Shown here: in pieces, positions 10,167 to 18,503 of the stretch
How the letters are laid out: each line of letters begins with the position of its first letter
Position numbering within the stretch: position 1 is the stretch's first letter
Program-made: the position numbers and the translations under genes
Notes under the pieces: generated by a model
What the model was told of the DNA's origin: nothing
The model's input: only the letters and a program-made list of their open reading frames with translations
Databases searched by the model: none
Origin: Thiorhodococcus drewsii AZ1
GTDB taxonomy: Bacteria; Pseudomonadota; Gammaproteobacteria; Chromatiales; Chromatiaceae
DNA length: 64,000 bases
Direction of reading: 5' to 3'
NCBI RefSeq assembly: GCF_000224065.1
Contig: NZ_AFWT01000027.1
Span: 1 to 64,000, forward strand

Positions 10167-10954
10167 GGTGAACTGCCCTCGCGCTGCTCTTCAAGTGGCT
10201 GCAGGTCCTGGCGTAGCTGTGGCGGAGGCAGGCGCATGAGCGAACGCCAGAGACCGAGCGGGTAGAAGCTGCGGCGCGCCAGCTTGGCGGCAACCATGCG
10301 TACGATGCTCGACGTGTCCTTGAAGGCGCGGTAATGGCTGGGACGGGCGTTCGGATGGTAGAGGGTCGCGATAGGGATGGCGAAGGTGAAATAGCCTTGG
10401 CGAGCGGCGTCGATCAGGATCTCGCTCTCGAAGGCGAATCCGGCGTCCGGGCGTGGGTTGGTGGCGAGTCGGTCGACGAGCGGTCCCGGATAGAGCCGGA
10501 ATCCCGACTGGGTGTCGCGGATGGCCTGTCCGCAGGCCCAGGAGATCCAGAAGTCGGCGAATGCATTGGCGAAGCGGCGCAGCGGTGGTGCCTGCTCGCG
10601 ACTGTGCAGACGCGCCGCGATCAGGATGCGCTCCGGGTACTCCTGCGCTCGGGCGGTGAGGCGGGGGATGTCCTCGGGTCGATGCTGTCCGTCGGCGTCG
10701 ATGCTGATGATGTGGCTGGCACCAGCCGCCCGGGCGTGCCGCATTCCGCGCAGCAGGCTGGCGCCTTTGCCTTGATTGTCCGGGTTGTTCAGACGGATGA
10801 GCGGCAGGTCGGCGATGGCGGCGGCGGTGCCGTCGGTCGAACCGTCGTCGACCACGACCAGCCGTTCGATCGGTTGCTCCAGCACCCGCAGACAGATATC
10901 GCGGATGCTCGCGGCCTCGTTGAAGGCCGGTACCACCACCCAGATGCGGTTCAT
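10163..10954 (-). CDS. Family 2 glycosyltransferase of the aryl-polyene-like operon
   Basis: 263 residues of GT-A fold: VVVPAFNEAASI at the N-terminus, VVDDGSTDGT, a DXD-type SIDADGQH, then DTQSGFRLY and a C-terminal FKDTSSIVRM segment. This pattern (DPM1/GtrB-like or ApeJ/K-region GT2) suggests transfer of a sugar from a nucleotide sugar to a lipid or pigment acceptor at the inner membrane. No C-terminal transmembrane pair is evident. Start ATG (10954-10952) overlaps the ketoreductase stop by ATGA; the end overlaps the YdcF-like gene the same way. Confidence 0.85.
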   Translation of the reverse strand: MNRIWVVVPAFNEAASIRDICLRVLEQPIERLVVVDDGSTDGTAAAIADLPLIRLNNPDNQGKGASLLRGMRHARAAGASHIISIDADGQHRPEDIPRLTARAQEYPERILIAARLHSREQAPPLRRFANAFADFWISWACGQAIRDTQSGFRLYPGPLVDRLATNPRPDAGFAFESEILIDAARQGYFTFAIPIATLYHPNARPSHYRAFKDTSSIVRMVAAKLARRSFYPLGLWRSLMRLPPPQLRQDLQPLEEQREGSSP

Positions 10955-11670
10955 GTCATGGCTCCATCGAGACAGATGACCTGGCCCGATAGATAGCCCG
11001 AGTCGCCGCAGACCAGATAGGCGACCAGATCGGCAACCTCCTCGGGACGCCCCGCGCGGCGCATGGGGACCAGTCGCTCGATGGCGGCCCGGTCGAAGAG
11101 TGCTCGGGTCGATTCGCTGTCGATGATGCCGGGCGCGATGGCATTGACTGTGATCCCGCGCTTGGCCAGCTCGCGCGCGAGCGATTTGGTGGCACCGTGC
11201 AGACCGGCCTTGGCCGCGGCATAGTTGGTCTGTCCCTGGTTGCCGAGCACCCCGGAGATGGATGAGATGTTGACGATGCGTCCCCAGCGGGTGCCCATCA
11301 TGGGCAGCAGCAGCGGCTGGGTGACGTTGAAGAAGCCGCTCAACGAGACGTCGACGACGGACTTCCAATGTATGAAGTCCATTCCGGCCATAGGGGCGTC
11401 GCGATGGATGCCTGCATTGTTGACCAGGACCTGAATCGGGCCTTCGCTCAACAGGTCGTCCAACGCACGCTTGCTGTCCTCCGGGTCGGTGACGTCGAAG
11501 CTCACGGTGGATGCGTTCCCGCCAGCGGCTGCGATTTCCTCGACCAATGCCTCTGCACGCTCCATCCGGCGATGGGTGTGGACATGGACTCGGAGCCCCT
11601 CGGCGGCCAGTCGGCGCGCGATGCGGGACCCGATCTCGCCGGTTGCGCCCGTGACCAGTGCCCGTTTCAT
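10951..11670 (-). CDS. 3-ketoacyl-ACP reductase (FabG/ApeQ-like)
   Basis: 239 residues, classical SDR. The cofactor motif is TGATGEIG at the N-terminus, then NNAG, the catalytic Ser in NISSISG and YxxxK in NYAAAKAGL. The C-terminal GYLSGQVICLDGAM is the usual SDR end. In aryl-polyene synthesis the equivalent enzyme (ApeQ) reduces each 3-ketoacyl-ACP before dehydration. ATGA overlaps join it to both the dehydratase upstream and the glycosyltransferase downstream, giving strong evidence of translational coupling. It differs from housekeeping fabG in its operon context. Confidence 0.92.
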   Translation of the reverse strand: MKRALVTGATGEIGSRIARRLAAEGLRVHVHTHRRMERAEALVEEIAAAGGNASTVSFDVTDPEDSKRALDDLLSEGPIQVLVNNAGIHRDAPMAGMDFIHWKSVVDVSLSGFFNVTQPLLLPMMGTRWGRIVNISSISGVLGNQGQTNYAAAKAGLHGATKSLARELAKRGITVNAIAPGIIDSESTRALFDRAAIERLVPMRRAGRPEEVADLVAYLVCGDSGYLSGQVICLDGAMT

Positions 11671-12104
11671 TCTGTCTCCTGGCGTTGCGCCATGACGGTG
11701 AGGCGACCGCTGGACAGTCGCTGCTCGCCGTCCTGTATTTCGAAGCGATAGATAGCGTCCTGCTCCGATCCATGAAGCCGCGTCACCCGGATTTCCAGCG
11801 AGCCGTCCAGATCCGAGAGCGGATCGGACGGGAGCTCGACCTGGGATGCTGCGACCAATAGGGCTGGAGTCGGCGGGGCTCCCCGTGCGCGCGCTCGAAG
11901 CCCTCCGTGCAACGCGCAGGCCTGTCCGGCATATTCGATGACGTGGGCTACTGCAATGACCCCATCGGTTCGCAGCGGGTTGTCGGTTCCTCGGTGCGAG
12001 TGCGTTCGAGCGATCAGTCCATCGGCGTCCCAGGACAGCACCTCGTCGATGAGGCACATGTCGCCCGCGTGCGGGATGAGCGCGCGCAGCGCGTCGCTCA
12101 GCAT
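11667..12104 (-). CDS. Hotdog-fold 3-hydroxyacyl-ACP dehydratase (ApeP-like)
   Basis: 145 residues. The N-terminal LIPHAGDMCLIDEVLSWD matches the 'xxPHrgpMxLiD' start of the ApeP-type dehydratase family, and VAHVIEYAGQACALHGGL corresponds to the hot-dog helix with its conserved acidic residue. In E. coli, ApeP works alongside ApeI in dehydrating the growing polyene. The ATG at 12104 lies inside the end of the chain-length-factor gene (7-base overlap). Confidence 0.85.
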   Translation of the reverse strand: MLSDALRALIPHAGDMCLIDEVLSWDADGLIARTHSHRGTDNPLRTDGVIAVAHVIEYAGQACALHGGLRARARGAPPTPALLVAASQVELPSDPLSDLDGSLEIRVTRLHGSEQDAIYRFEIQDGEQRLSSGRLTVMAQRQETE

Positions 12105-12934
12105 GGAGCTTCACTCGGCATGGGTTGAAATCCAAGGTCGACAGACAGAACGGCACCGTCGAGATAGGGCAGCCGCACCTTGCCCGCGCGTTGCTGGGCG
12201 ATGGCCTGTAGCAGCGGCAGAACGCGTGCGGCCGGATTGCCCGCACGCATGGACTCCAACGCCGGGGACAGTGCATGCGTTTCGTCCTCTCCTTGCGGAT
12301 CGGGGGCCGTTATTGGATCGAGCGCCATGCGCGCCAGCGCGGTCTGGCTCCGGTCCCGTGCGAGCAGCAAGGCGCAGGCGAACGGTGTCTCGAAATGCCG
12401 ATGGATGTCGAGCGTCGGCGGTCCGGGAAGGTCGTAGGCCACCAGCAGGATCTCGTCGCACTCGGTCGCGAGCTGTGTGGCGCACTCCAGAAGCCCGGCG
12501 GACAGTGTGGCGTCGCCCGCTGCCAGGCTGGTCGATGGGGACATACAGCCGCTGCCGATCGACCAGTATCCGGCTGCGGCGTTGTGCACCGAGTTGTGGA
12601 AGAGGGTCGGCGAGAGCGCGACCGGTTGTTGTGCGATGCCCTCACAGAGCCGGTCGATCAGGCTCAGGTCGCCATCCGAGGAGGCGAAGACGCTGGGCAG
12701 ATGGGTGAGATCCGCCGCGATCGGCTCGATCGCCTGTCGCGCCGCCTCCATCGCCAGACGGGTCGGCGGCGTCGCGCGGCGGCGCTCGTTGGGCGGCAGC
12801 AGCAGGGGGGCGAGCGGCGGCAGTGGGGCCGGCTGGTACTGGATCTCGCCGCGCAGGATGGCCGCAGTCGTGGTCCAGTCGGTCAGGCCGGGTGCAATGA
12901 CACCGATCGATCGGATCAAGATCGGGGGGATCAT
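12098..12934 (-). CDS. Ketosynthase-like chain-length factor (ApeC-like)
   Basis: 278 residues, shorter than a full ketosynthase (~400). The central HNSVHNAAAGYWSIG and SLAAGDATLSAGLLE segments match the 'beta-ketoacyl synthase chain length factor' family (ketoacyl-synt_2). No Cys stands at the nucleophile position, as expected for a non-catalytic partner that dimerises with the ketosynthase and sets chain length. It overlaps the ketosynthase stop by ATGA (12931-12934), supporting a 1:1 complex made by coupled translation. Confidence 0.85.
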   Translation of the reverse strand: MIPPILIRSIGVIAPGLTDWTTTAAILRGEIQYQPAPLPPLAPLLLPPNERRRATPPTRLAMEAARQAIEPIAADLTHLPSVFASSDGDLSLIDRLCEGIAQQPVALSPTLFHNSVHNAAAGYWSIGSGCMSPSTSLAAGDATLSAGLLECATQLATECDEILLVAYDLPGPPTLDIHRHFETPFACALLLARDRSQTALARMALDPITAPDPQGEDETHALSPALESMRAGNPAARVLPLLQAIAQQRAGKVRLPYLDGAVLSVDLGFQPMPSEAPC

Positions 12935-14127
12935 CGCGGATACCCCAGGACGAGCGAGGCGTTGGTGCCTCCGAAGCCGAACGCGTTGGTCATGACGATC
13001 TGGGGGCTGAATTCGAGGCCCGTCTCCAGGACGTCCAGTGCCAGATCCGGATCTTGGACGCCACGATTGAGGTTGGCGGGCAGGAAGCCCTGTTTCAGCG
13101 CCAGCAGACAGATGACCGCCTCGGTTACCCCGGCGGCACCCAGCGTGTGTCCGGTCCAGCCTTTGGTGCCGCTGGCGCGCGGCGGGCGGGTGAAACATTG
13201 GGCGATGGCCCGATCCTCGGCACGGTCGTTGGCCGGGGTTCCGGTCGCGTGCAGATTGAGATAGTCGATCGCCTCGGGGGGGAGGCCGGCACGATCGAGT
13301 GCGGCGCGCATGGCCAGCGCGGCGCCCAATCCGTTCGGATGGGGCGACGAGATGTGATGCGCGTCGCTGCTCTCGCCGTAGCCGAGCAGCGCGGGACGGC
13401 TCGGGCTGGGTGGGAGGCGTTCGAGCAGCACGAATCCGGCGCCCTCGCCGAGCGAGATGCCGCGCCGGTCGCGCCCCCAGGGCTGGCAGGGATGAGGCGA
13501 GAGCAGCTCCAGCGAGGCGAATCCATGGAGCGTGGTGGAACAGAGCGTGTCGGTGCCGCCGACGATGGCGGCATCGCAGAGTCCCGACAGCAGATGACGG
13601 CTGGCGGTTGCGAAGACCTTGGCGCTCGACGAGCAGGCGGTCGAGACGACCTGGGTCGGGCCGCTGATCCCCAGTCGGGTGCGGCAGAAGGCGCCGAGCG
13701 AGAAGTTGCTGTGGGTTTGATCGAAGCGCAGGTCGTCGCCCAGATCCTCGTTGCCGGACAGGGTGCGACGGCGGTAGGCCGCCTCGGTATGTTCCAGGCC
13801 CGAGGTGCTGGTGCCGAGAAAGAGACCGATGCGCTCGGGTCCGTAGCCCGCGCGGACACGCTCGACCTCGCGATCGAATCCGTCCTGTTGGAGCGTCAGG
13901 TTGGCGAGCCGGTTGTTGCGGCAGTCGAACGCCTGGAGTCCGTCTGGCAATGGGGCCGATTCGAGGTCGGGGACGCGTCCGATCCAGGTGTCGAGCGCAA
14001 TGCCGGGGAGGTCGCAGTGCGTCAGGCCCGAACGCGCCTCGCGGAGCGCCTGCAGCGAGGCCGAGCATCCGAGTCCCAGTGCGTTGACGAGAGTGAAGGC
14101 GGTGACGCTGAGGGGCTCGATAGACAT
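12931..14127 (-). CDS. Beta-ketoacyl-ACP synthase (ApeO-like)
   Basis: 398 residues with an intact Cys-His-His triad: C165 in VSTACSSS, H293 in NLHATGTP and H327 in GWTGHTLGAAG, plus the C-terminal NAFGFGGTNASLVL. It should condense malonyl-ACP onto the growing polyene in complex with the chain-length factor downstream. The ATG at 14127 (MSIEPLSVTAF) is preferred because it matches where family members begin; an in-frame ATG at 14169 would add 14 unsupported residues. It follows the exporter gene after about 60 bases. Confidence 0.92.
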   Translation of the reverse strand: MSIEPLSVTAFTLVNALGLGCSASLQALREARSGLTHCDLPGIALDTWIGRVPDLESAPLPDGLQAFDCRNNRLANLTLQQDGFDREVERVRAGYGPERIGLFLGTSTSGLEHTEAAYRRRTLSGNEDLGDDLRFDQTHSNFSLGAFCRTRLGISGPTQVVSTACSSSAKVFATASRHLLSGLCDAAIVGGTDTLCSTTLHGFASLELLSPHPCQPWGRDRRGISLGEGAGFVLLERLPPSPSRPALLGYGESSDAHHISSPHPNGLGAALAMRAALDRAGLPPEAIDYLNLHATGTPANDRAEDRAIAQCFTRPPRASGTKGWTGHTLGAAGVTEAVICLLALKQGFLPANLNRGVQDPDLALDVLETGLEFSPQIVMTNAFGFGGTNASLVLGYPR

Positions 14128-14188
14128 CTGACTCTGCACGGAAAGACAAACACGTTCGGCGCGCATCATAGCAGTTTGTGCTCGCGCC

Positions 14189-16543
14189 TCAACCGCTCAG
14201 ACTCGGCCGTCGAGGGCGTGCCAACAGGAAGGTGGCCGGCAGCGCCAAGCCGATGCCGAGCGCGGTGGTGAGACCGATGGCGTGCAGCACCGGGATGCTG
14301 GACAGGGCGAGCAGTCCGAACATGAGCAGGCTCGAGAGTGCCGAGAGGGCGACGGCGAAGGCGGCCCGCGCGGATTCGGCCGGATCCGCGCATCGGCGGC
14401 TGAGAAAGAGGCTGTAATCGATGCTGAGTCCGAGCACCAACAGCAGAGAAACCAGATGGAAGAGGTTGATCGCGCCTTCGATGGCCAGCAGCAGGCCGTA
14501 GTCGAGGACGAGGGTCAGGGCGATGGGCAGGATCACCCTCAGTGTGCGTCCCTGACGGCGGACACCGAGCCAGATGAGTACGCCGATGAGCGCGGCGGCG
14601 AGCGTCAGACTGTTCAGCGTCTCCCGGATGAAACGGTCGATCAGTCCGGCGCTGGTCTCGCGCAGGTCGAGATAGCGCAATCCGCTGGCGGGATCGAGCG
14701 ACTGGAGCGCGGCGATGGCCGCCGGATGATCGGCTCCGATCAACGGGATGAGTCCCACCCATTCAGCGTCGAAGGGCTGGAGCAGCGTCTCAAGTCGTTC
14801 GCCGATGGGCGTTCCTTTCAGGTCATCCGGTGTCAGCGGCGTCTGGGCGTGCGCCAGATCCAGGTCGTCCAGAAAGGGCGCGAAGGCACCGGTGCGAAAT
14901 GGCAGCCCGGCGACGGCCTGATCGAGTCGCCGTTGCAGCTGGTCCCGGGTCGGTAGCTCGGATTGACGGGCGCGCTGGGTGGCTTGGCTGGGCAGGATCC
15001 GCGTGGGTGTGTCGAAGCCGGCGATGAGGCTGGCGTCGACCAGTCGATTCAGTTCGGTGCTCGATGACTCGATGCGTTGCAGCACCTGTTCGGGATTCGT
15101 GCCGACGACGAAGAGGATCTGCGCCACCTCGGGTGCGCCCAGCTCGGCGCGCAGACGTTGGTCCAGGGCGATCTCGGACCTGGGGACCGTGCTGAGACGC
15201 GAGAGATCGCTGCTCCAGGGATCTGGATGAAGCGCCAGCAGCGCGGTCAGGAGTCCGGTCAGGCCGAGCGCGATGAGACGGGCGGGGCAGCTGTCGAGGG
15301 TCGGTAGACGGTCGAGCAGGCCGGGCAGGGCACTGGGCGCCTTCCAACGGTAAGGCTCCGGGAGCAGGGCTGGCAGCAGAAACCTGGAGCAGGCAGCGGC
15401 GCTGGCCAGCCCGGCTCCGGCGAGCACCCCCAGCTGGGCCAGTCCCTCGAATTCGGCCAATGCCAGGGCCGCGTATCCGCAGACCGTGGTGACGACCGCG
15501 AGCAGCAGGCTCGGCCCGATCCCGCTCAGGCCTCCGATGTCCCCATCCCGGCGCTCGGTGTGCACGAAGATGTGCACCGGGTAGTCCATCGCCACACCCA
15601 TGAGGGTTACGCCGAGTGCCAGGGTGATGCCCTGGATGGAGCCGAAGGTCAGGACGACGGCGGTGGTGCCGATCAGGATGCCGGTCGCCAGCGGCAAGGC
15701 GCCGATCAGCACCAGTCGCGGCGAGCGGAAGGCGGCGAACAGCAGGGTCGCAACCACCAGTGACGCGGCGGCGCTGAGCCAGGTCGTCTGGGTCTGGATG
15801 GTCTCCTGCGATCCGATGGCGAAATAGCCCGGTCCGCTGATCGCCAGATGCAGCTGCGCGCTGTCGGCGAGCGCGGCGAATCCGGTTCGAACGGCTGTGA
15901 CGGCCTCGGCCTGGGCCGCCAGGTCCGATGCCTGGGCGCGCGTCTCGGCCAGCAGCAATGCCTCGCGACCGTCTTGTGAGACCCAGACGCCGTGCCGCTG
16001 GTGTGGTCTGGTGGGCGGTTTCAGTCCGAGCAGCAAGGCGCGCAAGCAGCCGGTCGGGTCTCGGGCGATGAGCGATGTGTCGATCGGCGGCATGGGACCG
16101 GCCAGCTCATCCAGGCGCCGTTCGAGCGCACGACGCAGACCTTCCGTGCCGAGATCCATCTGACAGGGTTCTCGCGGGCCGATCAGATAGCGGTGCGCGA
16201 GCGCCGGCGCCAGAGCGTCCGCCTCGAAGGTCTCCGAACCGTTGGCGACACGCCGAAAGCGCCCGCTGGCATCGAGCGCGGCGCTCAGTGCCCGGCTGGC
16301 GTCCGCCAGACGCTCCGGATCCAGATCGCCCTGGAGCGCGATCAGCAGGGTCCTGGCGGCGATCCCCTCGCGCAACTGGTTCAGCAACAGATGTTCCTGG
16401 AGGGTCGCCGTGCGCGGCAGGAACATGGAGAGGTCGCGATGCAGCGTCGTCTGGTTCAGGTTCCAGAGCATCAGAAGCAGCAGGCAGAGTAGCCAGACGG
16501 CGAGCAGAGGGCCGGTTCGCGGGAGGCGCATGCGGGGTGCCAT
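14189..16543 (-). CDS. MMPL/RND-family exporter of the aryl-polyene-like operon (ApeM/XanF type)
   Basis: 784 residues from the ATG at 16543, or 802 from a TTG at 16597; neither has a clear ribosome binding site. It has two RND-like halves, each with one TM helix, a large periplasmic loop and about five TM helices. Visible are LLAVWLLCLLLLMLWNL at the N-terminus, TWLSAAASLVVATLLFAAF and VAMDYPVHIFVHTERR in the first half, and VLDYGLLLAIEGAINLFHLV and LGLSIDYSLFLSRR in the second. The 'MDYPVH' and 'IDYSLF' Asp residues sit where proton-relay Asp occur in RND pumps. Homologues are proposed to move the lipid-linked polyene across the inner membrane, with the LolA-like protein encoded next to it. 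Confidence 0.9.
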   Translation of the reverse strand: MAPRMRLPRTGPLLAVWLLCLLLLMLWNLNQTTLHRDLSMFLPRTATLQEHLLLNQLREGIAARTLLIALQGDLDPERLADASRALSAALDASGRFRRVANGSETFEADALAPALAHRYLIGPREPCQMDLGTEGLRRALERRLDELAGPMPPIDTSLIARDPTGCLRALLLGLKPPTRPHQRHGVWVSQDGREALLLAETRAQASDLAAQAEAVTAVRTGFAALADSAQLHLAISGPGYFAIGSQETIQTQTTWLSAAASLVVATLLFAAFRSPRLVLIGALPLATGILIGTTAVVLTFGSIQGITLALGVTLMGVAMDYPVHIFVHTERRDGDIGGLSGIGPSLLLAVVTTVCGYAALALAEFEGLAQLGVLAGAGLASAAACSRFLLPALLPEPYRWKAPSALPGLLDRLPTLDSCPARLIALGLTGLLTALLALHPDPWSSDLSRLSTVPRSEIALDQRLRAELGAPEVAQILFVVGTNPEQVLQRIESSSTELNRLVDASLIAGFDTPTRILPSQATQRARQSELPTRDQLQRRLDQAVAGLPFRTGAFAPFLDDLDLAHAQTPLTPDDLKGTPIGERLETLLQPFDAEWVGLIPLIGADHPAAIAALQSLDPASGLRYLDLRETSAGLIDRFIRETLNSLTLAAALIGVLIWLGVRRQGRTLRVILPIALTLVLDYGLLLAIEGAINLFHLVSLLLVLGLSIDYSLFLSRRCADPAESARAAFAVALSALSSLLMFGLLALSSIPVLHAIGLTTALGIGLALPATFLLARPRRPSLSG

Positions 16544-16646
16544 CAAACCAGTCTCGAGGTCTTCGTCTCTTGCGAGAGCGCTTTGCAACCTGGGCAACGG
16601 ATTGAAGCGTTTGGTGTCCCTTGCCAGTCGATGGCCGTTGGGGCGT

Positions 16647-17339
16647 TCACTGCGTGCTCCGGCAGTCCTTATCCGGCCCAGAGCACGCCAGCAGTCGCTG
16701 ATTGCTCAGTCGCATGCTGCGTCGGTCGCCGTTGCCTTCCACGATCTCCAGCCGATCGATCCGGTTCTCGACTCCCGTGATGCGAATCGTTTGGACGATG
16801 TTGCCGATACCGCGCTCGCGCGGGGTGAGCGCGAGTGTCCAGCTGTCCGTTCGGGGTTGGTAGTCAAGTTCGAAGTGTCTGCGCAGTCGATCCAGGTTGC
16901 CGGCGAAGGTCGCCCTCAGTGCCAGCACGACACTGGCGAGAGCGGCCTGATCCGAGATCATGAACTGGGCTTTGCTGTCCCCTTCGATCACCTCCACGCG
17001 ATCCCCATCGATATGGACGGCATCGCCCCGGTCGCTGGTCTTGCTCAAATGGTCGGGGGCCTGGTAGCGGAGATGGCCGCGCGATTCAAGTGGCTGGTCG
17101 AGCAGCGAGAGCTCGACCGTCTCGCGATACTCGGCCTCGACCTGGGTCACCTGGGCGAGCGAGCGCATCCGTGTCTCCAGGTCGATCGGCGCGGCGATCG
17201 GGTCCGCCGTGCACAGCAGGAGTCCGATGGCGGCCATGGCGACTGCGGCCAAGGGACGTTGGCGTCGGCGGCCAATGCTGGGTCGACACCAAGACGCTTG
17301 GCTGGATCTGGGTTGGTTCTCCAGCCGATCAGGTTTCAT
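16647..17339 (-). CDS. LolA-like periplasmic lipid carrier (ApeL-like)
   Basis: 230 residues. An Arg-rich n-region (GRRRQRP) and a hydrophobic core (LAAVAMAAIGLLLCTA) followed by DPIAAP indicate a Sec signal peptide cleaved near residue 36. The mature part has the LolA-like pattern: FxQ-type start (VTQVEAEYRETVEL), GHLRYQAPDHLSK, then alternating beta strands. It is inferred to ferry the aryl-polyene lipid across the periplasm after MMPL export. The start at 17339 lies 11 bases inside the acyltransferase gene and keeps the signal peptide intact. Confidence 0.8.
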   Translation of the reverse strand: MKPDRLENQPRSSQASWCRPSIGRRRQRPLAAVAMAAIGLLLCTADPIAAPIDLETRMRSLAQVTQVEAEYRETVELSLLDQPLESRGHLRYQAPDHLSKTSDRGDAVHIDGDRVEVIEGDSKAQFMISDQAALASVVLALRATFAGNLDRLRRHFELDYQPRTDSWTLALTPRERGIGNIVQTIRITGVENRIDRLEIVEGNGDRRSMRLSNQRLLACSGPDKDCRSTQ

Positions 17340-18222
17340 CCCAGAAGTCATAGAAGTTGAACCAGTTGTAGGGTGCCTGGCGGGCGTGGTGTTCGAGCCG
17401 CTCGGCATAGCGTTGGGTCCATCGCTCCACGGCCTGGGCGCGCTGACCGCGATTCGGGGCGATCACCTCGGTGAGGGGTTCGAAGATGACGTCGTAGCGG
17501 TTGCCGCCGCGATAGAGCCCGAAGAAGAGCACGACGGGTGCGCGGGTCGCGGCCGCGAGCGTCATGGGGCCGATCGGAAGGCGTGCCGGTCGGCCCATGA
17601 AGTGGTAGGTCAGGGTGCCTTCGTTCGTTCTGGCTCGGTCGCCGAGCAGTGCCACCATGCAGCCCAGGTCCAGACTCTCCTTGACCTGCAGCAGGCTTTC
17701 CGGGGTGCCGAGCGGGATGATGGTCGCGGCGGCCTGCGGATTGAGCGCGTGCAGGATCTCGGTGATGACCTGATTGTGCTCGGGGACCATGAGCACCTTG
17801 AGCGGCAGGTTGCGGCGTCCGATGGCCAGGGCGCGCACCACCTCGAAGCTGCCCAGATGCGAGCCGAGCAGCAGGAATCCCTGTCCCGCGTCGATGCGTT
17901 CCAGGACGCACTCGGGGTTGTGCAGCCGGATATCGAGCAGGTCCTCGCGGCCCGAGAGCAGAAACAGCCGGTCGAGGATGGTCGCCGCGAAGCAGTGGAT
18001 GTGACGGGCGACGTCGAACAGGCTCGCCGCTCGGCCGAGCGCGCGGTTCAGATAGAGTCGGGAGGCGATGCGCTGCGGTCTGGCCTTGATGAGGAAATAG
18101 AGCGTGATGGGGTAAAGGAAGGCTCGGGCCACCGGGCGTCCGAGACGCAGTCCGATCCAGCGAATCAGCCGCAGCGATGCGCGCGATCCGCGCTCGTGTT
18201 GGGCGGTCCATTGCAGGCTCAT
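17329..18222 (-). CDS. LpxL/HtrB-type acyltransferase (ApeD/XanD-like)
   Basis: 297 residues of the lysophospholipid/lipid A acyltransferase family. The catalytic HX4(D/E) motif is GSHLGSFEV, followed by the GDRARTNEGT segment that corresponds to the second conserved block. An amphipathic/hydrophobic N-terminus (FLYPITLYFLI) anchors it to the inner membrane. In pigment clusters this enzyme is thought to attach an acyl chain to make the membrane-bound polyene lipid. Its start overlaps the ApeI-like gene end by ATGA (18219-18222). Confidence 0.87.
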   Translation of the reverse strand: MSLQWTAQHERGSRASLRLIRWIGLRLGRPVARAFLYPITLYFLIKARPQRIASRLYLNRALGRAASLFDVARHIHCFAATILDRLFLLSGREDLLDIRLHNPECVLERIDAGQGFLLLGSHLGSFEVVRALAIGRRNLPLKVLMVPEHNQVITEILHALNPQAAATIIPLGTPESLLQVKESLDLGCMVALLGDRARTNEGTLTYHFMGRPARLPIGPMTLAAATRAPVVLFFGLYRGGNRYDVIFEPLTEVIAPNRGQRAQAVERWTQRYAERLEHHARQAPYNWFNFYDFWDET

Positions 18223-18503
18223 GGCGTGATGGTCAGACGTCCGGCACAGATGCTTCGGCCGCTCTGGAGACAGCGGAAATCCAGTGCGCGCCCGTCGCGC
18301 GCCGGGCCGAATTCGACCTCTGCCTCGCGTCCCGGGATCAGAGGATGCTGGAATTTGATGAAATCCAGATGGCTAGAGCCGGTTGGGCAAAGGGCGAGGA
18401 TGCGTTCGAGGATCACCGAGCCCGGAACCATGGGGGTCCCGGGGAAGTGTCCGGCCAGTGCCGGGTGATCTGCCGGGACGCTGAATCGGATCGCGCGTGT
18501 CAT
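18219..18503 (-). CDS. Small FabZ-like hotdog dehydratase (ApeI-like)
   Basis: 94 residues, a minimal hotdog fold. VPADHPALAGHFPGTPMVPGSVILER is the FabA/FabZ signature with catalytic His in GHFPG. ApeI in E. coli dehydrates 3-hydroxyacyl-ACP intermediates carrying aryl head groups. ATGA overlaps on both sides (18219-18222 and 18500-18503) couple it to the acyltransferase and the AMP ligase. It is distinct from the fabA gene at 23.2-23.8 kb. Confidence 0.87.
   Translation of the reverse strand: MTRAIRFSVPADHPALAGHFPGTPMVPGSVILERILALCPTGSSHLDFIKFQHPLIPGREAEVEFGPARDGRALDFRCLQSGRSICAGRLTITP

Noticed and set aside
10955-11773. N-terminal extension of the GT2 open frame across the ketoreductase gene
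   Set aside because: The GT2 fold begins at the ATG at 10954, which overlaps the ketoreductase stop by ATGA; the extension is a shadow of the reductase.
12935-14149. Large N-terminal extension of the chain-length-factor frame
   Set aside because: It is the ketosynthase gene read in the wrong frame; composition is Arg/Pro/His noise.
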